This document shows, piece after piece, positions 6,659 through 13,872 of a stretch of 14,750 bases of DNA. Both the position numbers and the translations under genes were made by a program. Position 1 is the first letter of the stretch; the number at the start of each line of letters is the position of its first letter. This DNA comes from Acidobacteriota bacterium (GTDB taxonomy: Bacteria > Acidobacteriota > Blastocatellia > Pyrinomonadales > Pyrinomonadaceae): contig QHXE01000067.1 of the NCBI GenBank assembly GCA_003222835.1, positions 1 through 14,750 of the forward strand. Direction: 5' to 3'. The notes beneath the pieces are model-generated. The model saw nothing but the letters and a program-made list of their open reading frames with translations, was not told the origin of the DNA and searched no databases.

Positions 6659-7198
6659 TCACGCCTCCTGCGTCCTCGGTTTTTGCGTGGGCGCGACCGT
6701 GTGCGCCCCGTATCGCCGCACTACGACGGTGCCGGCAATCAAGTCATGTAAGGCGCGCCCACTCGGGTTTACCGCAGCGAGCAGAAAACCAAGTCCGAAC
6801 AGCAGCAACGATAGGGGGTATCCCACAAAGTTTCGCAATAGAATACGAGCTATTCCCGGTCGCCGCCCGTCGGTGCGTTCGATGCGCAAGCCGGTCGTCC
6901 ACTTGCCAACTGTCTGCCCATAAATTCCAGCCAACACGCCCAAGTCAAGCACGGCAACAACGGAAGTGACAATTAGTCCAATCTTCTCAGCCGTGCCACC
7001 GGCCATGCGCGCGCCGCCACCCATCAGCCGGGCGATCATAATACTAAGAGTAAGAATCAATGCCAGCAAGATATAGTCAATCAACAACGCTCCGCAACGA
7101 AGCGCAAAGGGCGCCCGATAACGCACTCGGACATGGGGCTCGGATCGATAGCTTGCCGAACGGCGCCCTGGTTTTGGAGGTTGAAGTTTTGCAGTCAT
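6659..7198 (-). CDS. RDD family membrane protein
   Basis: A 179-residue integral membrane protein of the RDD family. It starts with a basic, Pro-rich cytoplasmic tail (residues 1-30), then has the family residues Arg34 and Asp41 in LRCGALLIDYILLALIL and three hydrophobic segments at about 33-57, 73-93 and 122-143. GQTVGKWTTGLRI at 94-106 is the conserved loop, and the end NPSGRALHDLIAGTVVVRR carries the third characteristic Asp (152). RDD proteins are poorly characterised; some have been linked to ion transport or to membrane-protein handling. It starts 51 bases after the kinase stop, so co-transcription with the kinase is likely. It is the only membrane protein in the signalling block and might be the kinase's membrane partner or substrate, which is inference from position. 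No strong ribosome site is visible. Confidence 0.88.
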   Translation of the reverse strand: MTAKLQPPKPGRRSASYRSEPHVRVRYRAPFALRCGALLIDYILLALILTLSIMIARLMGGGARMAGGTAEKIGLIVTSVVAVLDLGVLAGIYGQTVGKWTTGLRIERTDGRRPGIARILLRNFVGYPLSLLLFGLGFLLAAVNPSGRALHDLIAGTVVVRRYGAHTVAPTQKPRTQEA

Positions 7199-7249
7199 TA
7201 GGGAACTCGTTAGTGGATTTCAAGTCTCAGGTCTCAAATTTCAGAACTC

Positions 7250-8908
7250 TCAACCAAGCAAAAAATGCACAGTCGTTTCACCCAGGCGAATGCGGTCGCC
7301 GCTGTCGAGCGGTCGAGGCTCCCGCGGCTCGAGTCGAATCACGTCGTTGACTACCGTACCGTTTACCGAGCCCAAGTCTTCGACCATGAAAGTTTCACCT
7401 TCCCGCCAAATGCGGGCGTGGCGTCGCGAGACCTTGGTTTGCGGATCGAAGCGCGACAGATCCACTTCGGGAAAGATATTTGACAGCGGGTCTGTTCTGC
7501 CCAGAAGGTTGCTGTCTTTTTGCAAAAGAAATGATGCGTCCAGTTCCGTTGTGCCGCCCACGATCAGCTTCGCTGTGGGCCGCGCCGCTGCCAACGCCGC
7601 CGCGGCCAACGGCTGCCGCGATCCGCAATGCGCGCAGAAAATGTCGTCCGCGGCGATGCGTCCGCCGCAGAATCCGCAGTAGACCATCGCGACGCTTATG
7701 GTCTCGCCACCCAACTGACTGGCAGGCAAACCATAGGTGACCTGGCCCGAGCGCAGCTTTTCGAGGTGCGAAGAAAGCACTTCGCGCATCTCCGCGCCGG
7801 ATTGGAAACGATGTTCCGGCTTGTATTCGACGGCCCGCATCAGGATGCGTTCCATTTCACTGGAAAGCCCAGGATTAATCTGGCGAGGACGTGGATTCTT
7901 TGCGAAGTCGAAAATCAGCAGTGGATTGTCTTGTGGATCCGATCCGGTCAGGAGATGAAACATCGTCGCCCCTAAACTGTAAATGTCTACGCGCGGATCG
8001 GCCCGGCCGCTGAATAACTCCGGGGGTGCATAGCCCATGGTGCCGACGGCCGTAACTCCTTTTTCCGCCTTGTTAACCCAACGCGCGATGCCAAAATCAA
8101 TCAGCATGATCCGGTTGTTGTTGCTGTCAAGCATCAAATTCGCGGGCTTCAGATCGCGATAGATTATCGGCTGCCGGCGAGTGTGCAGATACTCGAGGAC
8201 GTCCGCGGTCTGGATTCCCCACTCGGTCACCGTCGGCTCGTCAACGCGTCCTCCCGGCGTCTTGCGCAGGCGCGAAGACAAATCGCTTCCCGGAATAAAC
8301 TTCATTACCAGATAGAAGCGTTCCGAATTCTCGTCGTAGAAATAGTCGTAGACCGTGGGAATCGAAGGATGCTCGAGCGCGGTCAGTAACAACGATTCGC
8401 GCTTAAAATCGGCAATCGCTTTCTCATGCTGGGTGTCGTCGAGGTGCGATTCGATCATTTCTTTGACCGCGCGAGGAGCGTCGCCCAGATTGCGATCCTT
8501 TGCCAGATAGACCGCGCCCATGCCGCCGCCACCAATGCGACGAACGATCTCATAGCGGTTAGTCAGAACTTTACCGGCGGCGAGTGCTTTGGGCTTCGAT
8601 CTCTTTCTCGCAGGTTCATCGCCGCGGGAAGTCAGGGATGAGAATTCTTCGCTCTCGGCCATCTCGCCGGTTCCTGACGCTTGATGAGCGTTGCTTGGCG
8701 AGGTGGCTTCGACAACCAGCTTGTCTGAGGGCTCTGCAATTAACAATCCCTGGCTCTCAACCGGAATCTGCACATTGTCCGCCGTAGCTTCCAGGTCGAT
8801 GCCGCCACCGACGACGGGCGAGTCATCGCCCTGCTGGCGCGCGCCGCAGTTACCGCAAAAGTTTTCGTCCGGCGCCATGCCGACGCCACATTTACAACAG
8901 AGGGCCAT
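7250..8908 (-). CDS. Ser/Thr protein kinase with two zinc ribbons and a C-terminal FHA domain
   Basis: A 552-residue cytosolic protein. It opens with a zinc ribbon (Cys 5 and 8 in CCKCG, then FCGNCG at 17-22) and a 90-residue low-complexity linker. The Hanks-type kinase domain (about 119-385) carries the glycine loop IGGGGMGAVYLA (125-136), Lys149 in AVKE, the catalytic loop YRDLKPAN (250-257, Tyr replacing the usual His) with Asp252, DFG at 271-273 and GTMGYAPPE at 289-297, so it should be active. A second zinc ribbon follows (YCGFCG and FCAHCG, 410-429). The FHA domain (about 445-552) has GR at 470-471, VSRRHARI and DLGSVNGT. The tethered FHA may bind the kinase's own phospho-Thr sites or recruit substrates. 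There is no transmembrane segment, unlike PknB-type receptor kinases, so the signal is likely internal or delivered through the zinc ribbons or linker (inference). Confidence 0.94.
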   Translation of the reverse strand: MALCCKCGVGMAPDENFCGNCGARQQGDDSPVVGGGIDLEATADNVQIPVESQGLLIAEPSDKLVVEATSPSNAHQASGTGEMAESEEFSSLTSRGDEPARKRSKPKALAAGKVLTNRYEIVRRIGGGGMGAVYLAKDRNLGDAPRAVKEMIESHLDDTQHEKAIADFKRESLLLTALEHPSIPTVYDYFYDENSERFYLVMKFIPGSDLSSRLRKTPGGRVDEPTVTEWGIQTADVLEYLHTRRQPIIYRDLKPANLMLDSNNNRIMLIDFGIARWVNKAEKGVTAVGTMGYAPPELFSGRADPRVDIYSLGATMFHLLTGSDPQDNPLLIFDFAKNPRPRQINPGLSSEMERILMRAVEYKPEHRFQSGAEMREVLSSHLEKLRSGQVTYGLPASQLGGETISVAMVYCGFCGGRIAADDIFCAHCGSRQPLAAAALAAARPTAKLIVGGTTELDASFLLQKDSNLLGRTDPLSNIFPEVDLSRFDPQTKVSRRHARIWREGETFMVEDLGSVNGTVVNDVIRLEPREPRPLDSGDRIRLGETTVHFLLG

Positions 8909-8950
8909 CTTTAATTTTTTGAGGCGTTACAGAACCCCGACTCGTCGGCG

Positions 8951-9103
8951 TAGCGACCGGAACCATCTGTCATTTTTCATTTGCCATTTTTCATTTGCCA
9001 TTTCTTTGGGACGCAACGCTCGGCGCACTGCGGAGCCATTGACTCCGGCCGATGATGACAAATGAAAAATGGAAAATGACAAATGATAAATATCCGGTCG
9101 CTA
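8951..9103. repeat. Long imperfect palindrome (153 bp) between two FHA-domain genes
   Basis: Outer arms TAGCGACCGGA (8951-8961) and TCCGGTCGCTA (9093-9103) are perfect inverted repeats. Just inside, 8970-9001 and 9055-9086 form 32-base inverted arms matching at 29 positions, each built from CATTTTTC, CATTTGCC or CATTTGTC units. The 53-base centre contains CGGAG (9031-9035) and CTCCG (9043-9047). Similarity may continue outwards (GTTAC at 8926-8930, GTAAC at 9119-9123). There is no ORF. It fills most of the 229-base gap upstream of the kinase gene and would fold into one long stem as RNA or as a cruciform. Confidence 0.8.
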
Positions 9104-9137
9104 CCGCTCGCCGTTGCGGTAACAGCGGGCCTAATTT

Positions 9138-9731
9138 TTATCTCAAAACGCGGAAGCGCAAGAATGTCTTGCCGACGATAATCTCATCGCCGTCTTTTAT
9201 CGGATAGCGATTGCCGGGCGCTAACCTTCGTCCGCGGTTTACGAATGTGCCGTTTGTCGATCCTAAATCCTCTATCAGGTATTGACCGTCGCTGAGCGAA
9301 ATGCGCGCGTGCCGCCGAGATACCTTTGCTTCGGGATCGTCAGAATCAAGATCCACGTCCGGGAATATGCCGCCGTCTGCATCCCAGCGGCCAATATTTG
9401 CGTCTTTCTCAATCAATTGAAATTGTTTACCGGCGGAACTGCCGCGCTCAATTGCCAGGGTGGCGTGCGGCCGACGTTTGCCTCCGGCCAGCGGCGCCGA
9501 AGTCTCCTGCTCCGAGACGACGGCAGGCTGTGCGCCTGACGAATTGGCTAAAGCAAGTGATGGTTCTCTTCGTGCCAGAGCGCCGGAGCCATTGGGCTGC
9601 GAGCCATTGCCTTGCGGGCCGCCCTTAGAGACCTCGCCCTCGTTTCCCGTGAGCCACAGAGCCGCGCCACATTCGTCGCAATATCGGGATCCACCCAGAT
9701 TCTCTGTCCCGCATCTTTCGCAAATAGTCAT
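9138..9731 (-). CDS. Zinc-ribbon FHA-domain protein
   Basis: A 197-residue soluble adaptor. It begins MTICERCGTENLGGSRYCDE and carries an N-terminal zinc ribbon with Cys 4, 7, 18 and 21, then a low-complexity Gly/Ser/Pro/Ala linker (about 30-88) and a C-terminal FHA domain (about 92-197) with IGRWD at 113-117, VSRRHARI at 137-144 and EDLGSTNGT at 154-162. FHA domains bind phospho-Thr. It shares with the neighbouring kinase an insertion of the type IFPDVDL (kinase: IFPEVDL) between the GR motif and the SRRH motif, so the two FHA domains are probably paralogous. A TTG codon at 9753-9755 would add eight residues, but the ATG at 9731 puts the start directly before the zinc ribbon and is preferred. 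It is the first gene of the minus-strand block and could be a phosphorylation target or reader of the kinase (inference). Confidence 0.9.
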   Translation of the reverse strand: MTICERCGTENLGGSRYCDECGAALWLTGNEGEVSKGGPQGNGSQPNGSGALARREPSLALANSSGAQPAVVSEQETSAPLAGGKRRPHATLAIERGSSAGKQFQLIEKDANIGRWDADGGIFPDVDLDSDDPEAKVSRRHARISLSDGQYLIEDLGSTNGTFVNRGRRLAPGNRYPIKDGDEIIVGKTFLRFRVLR

Positions 9732-10045
9732 AGACAAGCTGGCGTAATCGTCCAAAAAAACGACCGCCCCGCGCAGCAGTATCTTAACGCGAAACTCTTA
9801 AGCGCGCCACCGGCTTCAAGTGGATCAGACCGGCATCGTGAAATGATTGACTTCGCGGTTCGGCATGGTGACCGTCGTCGTCTATAATGGATCGTCGATT
9901 GAAGGCTTTTTCTTTGAAACCGCGTGCAAGCTTTCATCGTAAACACATCTCAGCGTTGAAACTATCTGTGCGGGCGCGGCATCTAAATTACCGAAAAGAA
10001 CGCCATCCCGGCTCAGTCAAGCTAAATTTAAGGAATTGAAATTCA
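9732..10045. other. Divergent intergenic region between the FHA gene (-) and the ABC exporter operon (+)
   Basis: This 314-base gap must hold the start signals of two outward transcription units. On the plus strand a perfect TATAAT lies at 9883-9888, with no good -35 at normal spacing (TTGACT at 9847-9852 is 30 bases away), and TTGAAA at 9956-9961 has only a poor -10 partner. AAGGAA at 10030-10035 is a good ribosome site for the adaptor gene, 10 bases before its ATG. No convincing minus-strand promoter, ORF or large repeat was seen. Confidence 0.5.
9883..9888 (+). promoter_or_regulatory. Possible -10 element for the ABC exporter operon
   Basis: An exact TATAAT on the plus strand, about 157 bases upstream of the adaptor ATG. 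At 17-18 bases upstream only a weak -35 match (TTCGGC) is present, so this rests mainly on the -10 hexamer and on its position in a divergent gap. Confidence 0.25.
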
Positions 10046-11554
10046 ATGGCCCTCAGTAGAAAGAAAAAAGTAATTATTGCTGTGTCCGCAGTCGTGGTAC
10101 TGGCGCTGATCGTAATCATCAGCGTCCTGGCCAGCCGTAAAGACGAACCCGAAGTAACCACCGTTAAGGTCGACGTACGCCCCGAATTGCGCTCGACAGT
10201 GACGGCCTCCGGCGAAGTCCGACCCGTTCGTTACATCAAGCTGACGAGCGAAGTGCCCGGACGTATTCAAGAGATCTATGTGAACGCCGGCGACCAGGTA
10301 AAGAAAGGCCAGCCATTGGTGCGCGTCGACCCGACGCAATTGCAATCTAGCCAGGAAGCTCAGTTCGCCTCGACACAGGCTTCGCTCAGCGACGTACAAA
10401 ACGCGCGCGGGGCAGTCTCTCAGGCCCAACAGGCGCTGAATGTGTCGGAAGTCTCGGTGGCCCAGGCGCGCCAGCAAGTACTGGCATCGCAAACCAGCGT
10501 GAGTCGCGCCCAGATCGATCTCAACGCCGCGCAGCGCGAGTTGAAGCGCGTTAGCGATCTGATTGAGTCCGGCGTGTCATCACGCTTCGATTACGATGCC
10601 GCGCGCGACCGTTACGAACAGGCCAAGGTAGCGCTCGAAACCGCGAAGGCAAACCTGGAAGTGGAAAAGAGGGCGGTCGAAGAGGCCATCGCCAGGCGCG
10701 ATCAGCAACGCGAGGCAGTAAAAAGCGCTCAGACCGGCGTGAAGACGAGCGAGCAGCGCGCTAACCAGCAACAGGCGTTACTCCGCGGCCAGACCAGTCA
10801 ACGCCAAAAGGCCACGCAGTATTCGCCGCTTAATGGAGTCGTCGCCGACATCCCGACTCGGGTTGGCGAATACGCCGTCTCCCAATTGTCCACGACTCCA
10901 CTGATGACCATTGCCGACATGTCGACAATCAACGTCGAAGTAAATGTGGATGAAACGGAAATTGCGAGCGTGGAAGTGGGTCAACAGGCCAAGATCAAAG
11001 TCGACGCTCTTGGTGAAAAGGAATTGACTGCGGTCGTGACTCTGAAGAACCCGCTGGCGATCGCCAAGTCGGACACCCAGGGCGGTCTGTCGAATCGCGT
11101 GAACGTGCAGGAAGCGAAAGAGTTCAAAGTGACTCTGGAACTCAAGGACATTACGGAAGACGTGAGCGAGAAGCTGCGGCCGGGCATGAATTCTACGGCC
11201 ACGATTACCACTAAGACCCACAATAACGTGCTGGCCGTCCCGCTTCAGGCGATTGTCGAGAAGGCACCGCCGACACCGACGCCTGGCGGATCGGTCGCGA
11301 GCAGCGCGCCAACGCCCTTCGGTGAGAAGCCGAAAGAATTGAAGGGCCTCTATATTCTGGACAAGAACAACAAGGTGAAGTTCGTCGAGGTGACTACCGG
11401 CATTACCGGAGAATCAGACATCGAAATAGTCAGCGGGTTGCAAGCCGGAACTGAAGTTGTAACCGGTCCGAGTCGCGTGCTCAAGACCCTGAAAGAAGGC
11501 TCGAGCGTGAAACGACAGACAAAAAAACCGGAAGCCGGCGCCAGCCCGTCGTAG
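10046..11554 (+). CDS. MacA/HlyD-type periplasmic adaptor subunit of an ABC exporter
   Basis: A 502-residue membrane-fusion (periplasmic adaptor) protein. One N-terminal anchor (about 9-29, after MALSRKKK) places the rest in the periplasm. VPGRIQEIYVNAGDQVKKGQ (70-89) is the first half of the lipoyl/barrel-sandwich domain and YSPLNGVVADIPTRVGEYAV (259-278) the second. Between them a long Ala/Gln/Glu-rich coiled coil (about 100-250) forms the hairpin that would contact an outer-membrane TolC-like partner; none is encoded here. The beta-barrel follows (about 295-395, ending RPGMNSTATI), then a membrane-proximal domain interrupted by a Pro/Thr/Ser-rich insertion (about 405-430), and a basic tail. 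A good ribosome site (AAGGAA) supports the start. The ATPase gene begins 13 bases after the stop, indicating an operon. The exported substrate cannot be told from the sequence. Confidence 0.92.
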   Translation: MALSRKKKVIIAVSAVVVLALIVIISVLASRKDEPEVTTVKVDVRPELRSTVTASGEVRPVRYIKLTSEVPGRIQEIYVNAGDQVKKGQPLVRVDPTQLQSSQEAQFASTQASLSDVQNARGAVSQAQQALNVSEVSVAQARQQVLASQTSVSRAQIDLNAAQRELKRVSDLIESGVSSRFDYDAARDRYEQAKVALETAKANLEVEKRAVEEAIARRDQQREAVKSAQTGVKTSEQRANQQQALLRGQTSQRQKATQYSPLNGVVADIPTRVGEYAVSQLSTTPLMTIADMSTINVEVNVDETEIASVEVGQQAKIKVDALGEKELTAVVTLKNPLAIAKSDTQGGLSNRVNVQEAKEFKVTLELKDITEDVSEKLRPGMNSTATITTKTHNNVLAVPLQAIVEKAPPTPTPGGSVASSAPTPFGEKPKELKGLYILDKNNKVKFVEVTTGITGESDIEIVSGLQAGTEVVTGPSRVLKTLKEGSSVKRQTKKPEAGASPS

Positions 11555-11567
11555 GTGATAAGTACTA

Positions 11568-12335
11568 ATGGCCGAAGCTACGATAGAGACCCCAGCAATA
11601 TCTCCGAGCTTAGTCGTCAAGCCGGAATTGCCTTCAGCCGATGGCAAGACCAATTCGCTCATCGCGATGCGCGATCTCTGGAAGACGTACGACATGGGCG
11701 CCGAAAAAGTGCACGCGCTCCATGGCGTGTCATTCGACGTGCGTCGCGGCGAGTATGTAGCCATCACCGGGCCATCCGGATCAGGCAAGTCAACCTTGAT
11801 GAATCTGATCGGCTGTCTCGACACTCCGTCGCAGGGACAGTACTGGCTAAATGGCAAGAATGTTTCCGAGATGGACGATGACGAATTGGCGCGCATACGC
11901 AATCAGGAAGTCGGTTTTGTCTTTCAGACTTTCAATTTGCTGGCCCGCGCCACTGCGCTGCATAACGTCGAGCTACCTTTGATCTACGGCGGCATTCCCG
12001 GAGCTAAGCGTCACGAAATGGCCAAGCAGGCGTTGAGCGAAGTCGATCTTATGGATCGCATGATGCATCGACCCAACGAGCTTTCGGGCGGCCAGCGCCA
12101 GCGAGTCGCGATTGCGCGCGCGCTGGTGAATCATCCATCCATCCTGTTGGCTGACGAACCGACCGGCGCGCTGGACACCGCGACGAGCTATGACATCATG
12201 AACCTGTTCGAGAAGCTACATGAAGACGGAAACACTATTATTCTGGTCACGCACGAGCACGACATTGCCGCCCGTGCGCATCGCATTATCGCAATTCGCG
12301 ACGGCCTGATCGAAAAGGACGAACAGATTAGATAG
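11568..12335 (+). CDS. MacB/LolD-type ABC transporter ATP-binding protein
   Basis: A 255-residue ABC ATPase with all functional motifs: Walker [10 protein letters not shown] (68-76), Q-loop FVFQTFN (Gln120), signature [15 protein letters not shown] (172-186), Walker [13 protein letters not shown] (192-203, Glu197 catalytic) and the switch His229 in VTHEHD. The sequence [20 protein letters not shown] is typical of the MacB/LolD/FtsE group, whose members work as mechanotransmission machines with FtsX-like permeases. An extra 30 residues precede the usual first strand ([11 protein letters not shown]), which is somewhat long for the family. It acts as a cytoplasmic dimer and is encoded as a stand-alone ATPase, unlike E. 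coli MacB, where ATPase and permease are fused. It is followed by two separate permease genes, both of which it probably energises. Confidence 0.95.
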   Translation: MAEATIETPAISPSLVVKPELPSADGKTNSLIAMRDLWKTYDMGAEKVHALHGVSFDVRRGEYVAITGPSGSGKSTLMNLIGCLDTPSQGQYWLNGKNVSEMDDDELARIRNQEVGFVFQTFNLLARATALHNVELPLIYGGIPGAKRHEMAKQALSEVDLMDRMMHRPNELSGGQRQRVAIARALVNHPSILLADEPTGALDTATSYDIMNLFEKLHEDGNTIILVTHEHDIAARAHRIIAIRDGLIEKDEQIR

Positions 12336-12365
12336 CACTCCAAAAGCAATCTCTGTTTTTGTTCA

Positions 12366-12408
12366 GGCATTCTCGCCACGGCTCCTGGTAATGATAGGCG
12401 AGAGTGCC
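12366..12408. other. Imperfect hairpin between the ATPase and first permease genes
   Basis: GGCATTCTCGCC (12366-12377) pairs with GGCGAGAGTGCC (12397-12408) at 11 of 12 positions, or all 12 if a G-U pair is allowed in the plus-strand RNA, around a 19-base loop. It lies in the 110-base gap inside the exporter operon and is not followed by a T-run. It could be a processing or stability element that sets the ratio of ATPase to permease, or a dispersed palindrome. Confidence 0.5.
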
Positions 12409-12445
12409 TTTCGTCATGTTAAGCTGAGTTCGACTTGAGGATTTA

Positions 12446-13786
12446 ATGTCTGCCGTCACTCACGAGATATCAACTATACGCAGACCACGACATTCCCTTC
12501 GACGCGTCATAGGGCTGCGCATTTCCACTCTATGGGAAGCGTTTAGCGTCGCGGCCAGCAGCCTGCGCCAGAACAAATTGCGCACTGCGTTGACCCTGGT
12601 GGGCATCATTGTTGGCGTCACCGCCGTGATCTCCGTAGTCACGATCATCAAGGGATTGGATCAGACTGTGGCGCAAACCTTTTCTTCTCAGGGTTCGACC
12701 GTCTTCACGATCTCGAAACGGCCGCGGGTAATCACCTCGCGCGAGGACTTCATCAGGCACAACAAGCGTAAGGACATCACCGAAGATGACGTGCAGGCTG
12801 TCTTCCGATTGTGCACGGTGTGTTGGCGCACTGGTGTCGCGGCCAACGATGCGGTCAGCATCAAGCATGAAAACCAGAAAGCCGATAACGTTGCGGTTCG
12901 GGGGATCGCCCCCATCTCCATGTTTGATATTGACGGCGTGGCCTTGGATGTGGGCCGTCTTTGGAACGACAGCGAAGGCGACTCTGCGCATGAAGTCTGC
13001 GTCATCGGACCCGATATCGTCACGAACATGTTTCCCTATCACTCGCCGGATCAGATTGTGGGACAGGACATTTGGGCTGGGGGGCACGTATATAAGATTC
13101 TGGGCGTGCTTCAACCGCTGGGAAAATTCTTCGGTATCTCTCGTGACAACAGAATCTACGTTCCGTTCGCCACCTATAAGAAGAATTTTGGCTTGAATGT
13201 CGCGCGCGGCGCATTCACGGGCTCTGGCACGATTGTGGCTTTCGTTCAGACCCAAACCGCTCCTCAACTGGAGGCCGCTGAGGATCAGGTTCGGGCCATC
13301 ATGCGTAACCGGCGCGGCAAGACGTTCCATGATGAAGACGATGGCTTTGCCTTGGAAACGGAAGACGTATTTCTGAATCTGTATTCCAGCGCGACATCGA
13401 ACATCTACCTGGTGACCATCGGCGTGGCGGCGATTTCGCTGGTCGTGGGCGGAATCGTGGTGATGAACATTATGCTGGTTTCGGTCACCGAGCGCACGAA
13501 AGAAATTGGGATTCGGAAAGCGGTCGGCGCGCGCCAGACGGACATCCGCACTCAATTTTTGATCGAAGCCGTGATGGTTACCGCGATCGGCGGCGTCATG
13601 GGAGTCGTGACGGGGTTTGGAACCGCCTGGTTAATTGCGTTGGCCATCGGTTTTCCTTTGCTGTTCAGCATCTGGTCAGCCGTGTTGGGCGTCGGCGTAT
13701 CATCGGTCGTGGGCGTGATCAGTGGCCTCTGGCCGGCTTGGCGAGCGGCACGTCTCGATCCGATTGAAGCATTACGAGCTGAATGA
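12446..13786 (+). CDS. MacB/FtsX-type ABC transporter permease (first)
   Basis: A 446-residue permease with the MacB arrangement: cytoplasmic N-terminal helix, TM1 (about 47-69), a large periplasmic core domain (about 70-315), then TM2 (about 321-346), TM3 (about 373-397) and TM4 (about 405-430). Family signatures include LRQNKLRTALTLVGIIVGVT at TM1, LGKFFGISRDNRIYVPF in the periplasmic domain, VTERTKEIGIRKAVGARQTD (347-366), which couples to the ATPase, and the C-terminal WPAWRAARLDPIEALRAE. The N-terminus is about 27 residues longer than in the second permease. Two Cys (123 and 126) occur as CTVC in the periplasmic domain and could form a disulfide. GAGG at 12437-12440 precedes the ATG by five bases. 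With the ATPase and adaptor it forms an export complex for an unknown substrate. Confidence 0.93.
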   Translation: MSAVTHEISTIRRPRHSLRRVIGLRISTLWEAFSVAASSLRQNKLRTALTLVGIIVGVTAVISVVTIIKGLDQTVAQTFSSQGSTVFTISKRPRVITSREDFIRHNKRKDITEDDVQAVFRLCTVCWRTGVAANDAVSIKHENQKADNVAVRGIAPISMFDIDGVALDVGRLWNDSEGDSAHEVCVIGPDIVTNMFPYHSPDQIVGQDIWAGGHVYKILGVLQPLGKFFGISRDNRIYVPFATYKKNFGLNVARGAFTGSGTIVAFVQTQTAPQLEAAEDQVRAIMRNRRGKTFHDEDDGFALETEDVFLNLYSSATSNIYLVTIGVAAISLVVGGIVVMNIMLVSVTERTKEIGIRKAVGARQTDIRTQFLIEAVMVTAIGGVMGVVTGFGTAWLIALAIGFPLLFSIWSAVLGVGVSSVVGVISGLWPAWRAARLDPIEALRAE

Positions 13787-13790
13787 AGTC

Positions 13791-13864
13791 CGACAAACTT
13801 TTAGTTTGTCGCTGCTTGGGCTAGAGGCTCGACGCGGTGGTCAACGACAAACTGAAGTTTGGCG
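13791..13864. repeat. Two short GACAAACT palindromes between the permease genes
   Basis: CGACAAACT (13791-13799) and AGTTTGTCG (13803-13811) form a perfect 9-bp hairpin with a 3-base loop, four bases after the first permease stop. A second version, CGACAAACT (13845-13853) with AGTTTGGCG (13856-13864), has one mismatch and ends eight bases before the next start codon, over the place where a ribosome site would be. The two copies are in direct orientation, about 54 bases apart. Confidence 0.65.
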
Positions 13865-13872
13865 AACAAATT

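Noticed and set aside
371..9103. CRISPR array or satellite made of the CATTTG units
   Set aside because: The units are 7-9 bases, imperfect, arranged as inverted arms and spread over distant gaps, without regular unique spacers or cas genes.
9847..9888. TTGACT plus TATAAT as a sigma-70 promoter
   Set aside because: The two hexamers are 30 bases apart, too far for one promoter; only the TATAAT is kept, at low confidence.
12530..13555. A 341-codon open frame on the minus strand
   Set aside because: It lies wholly within the first MacB-type permease, whose membrane helices and family motifs are clear; the minus-strand translation has no recognisable domain and reflects codon bias.
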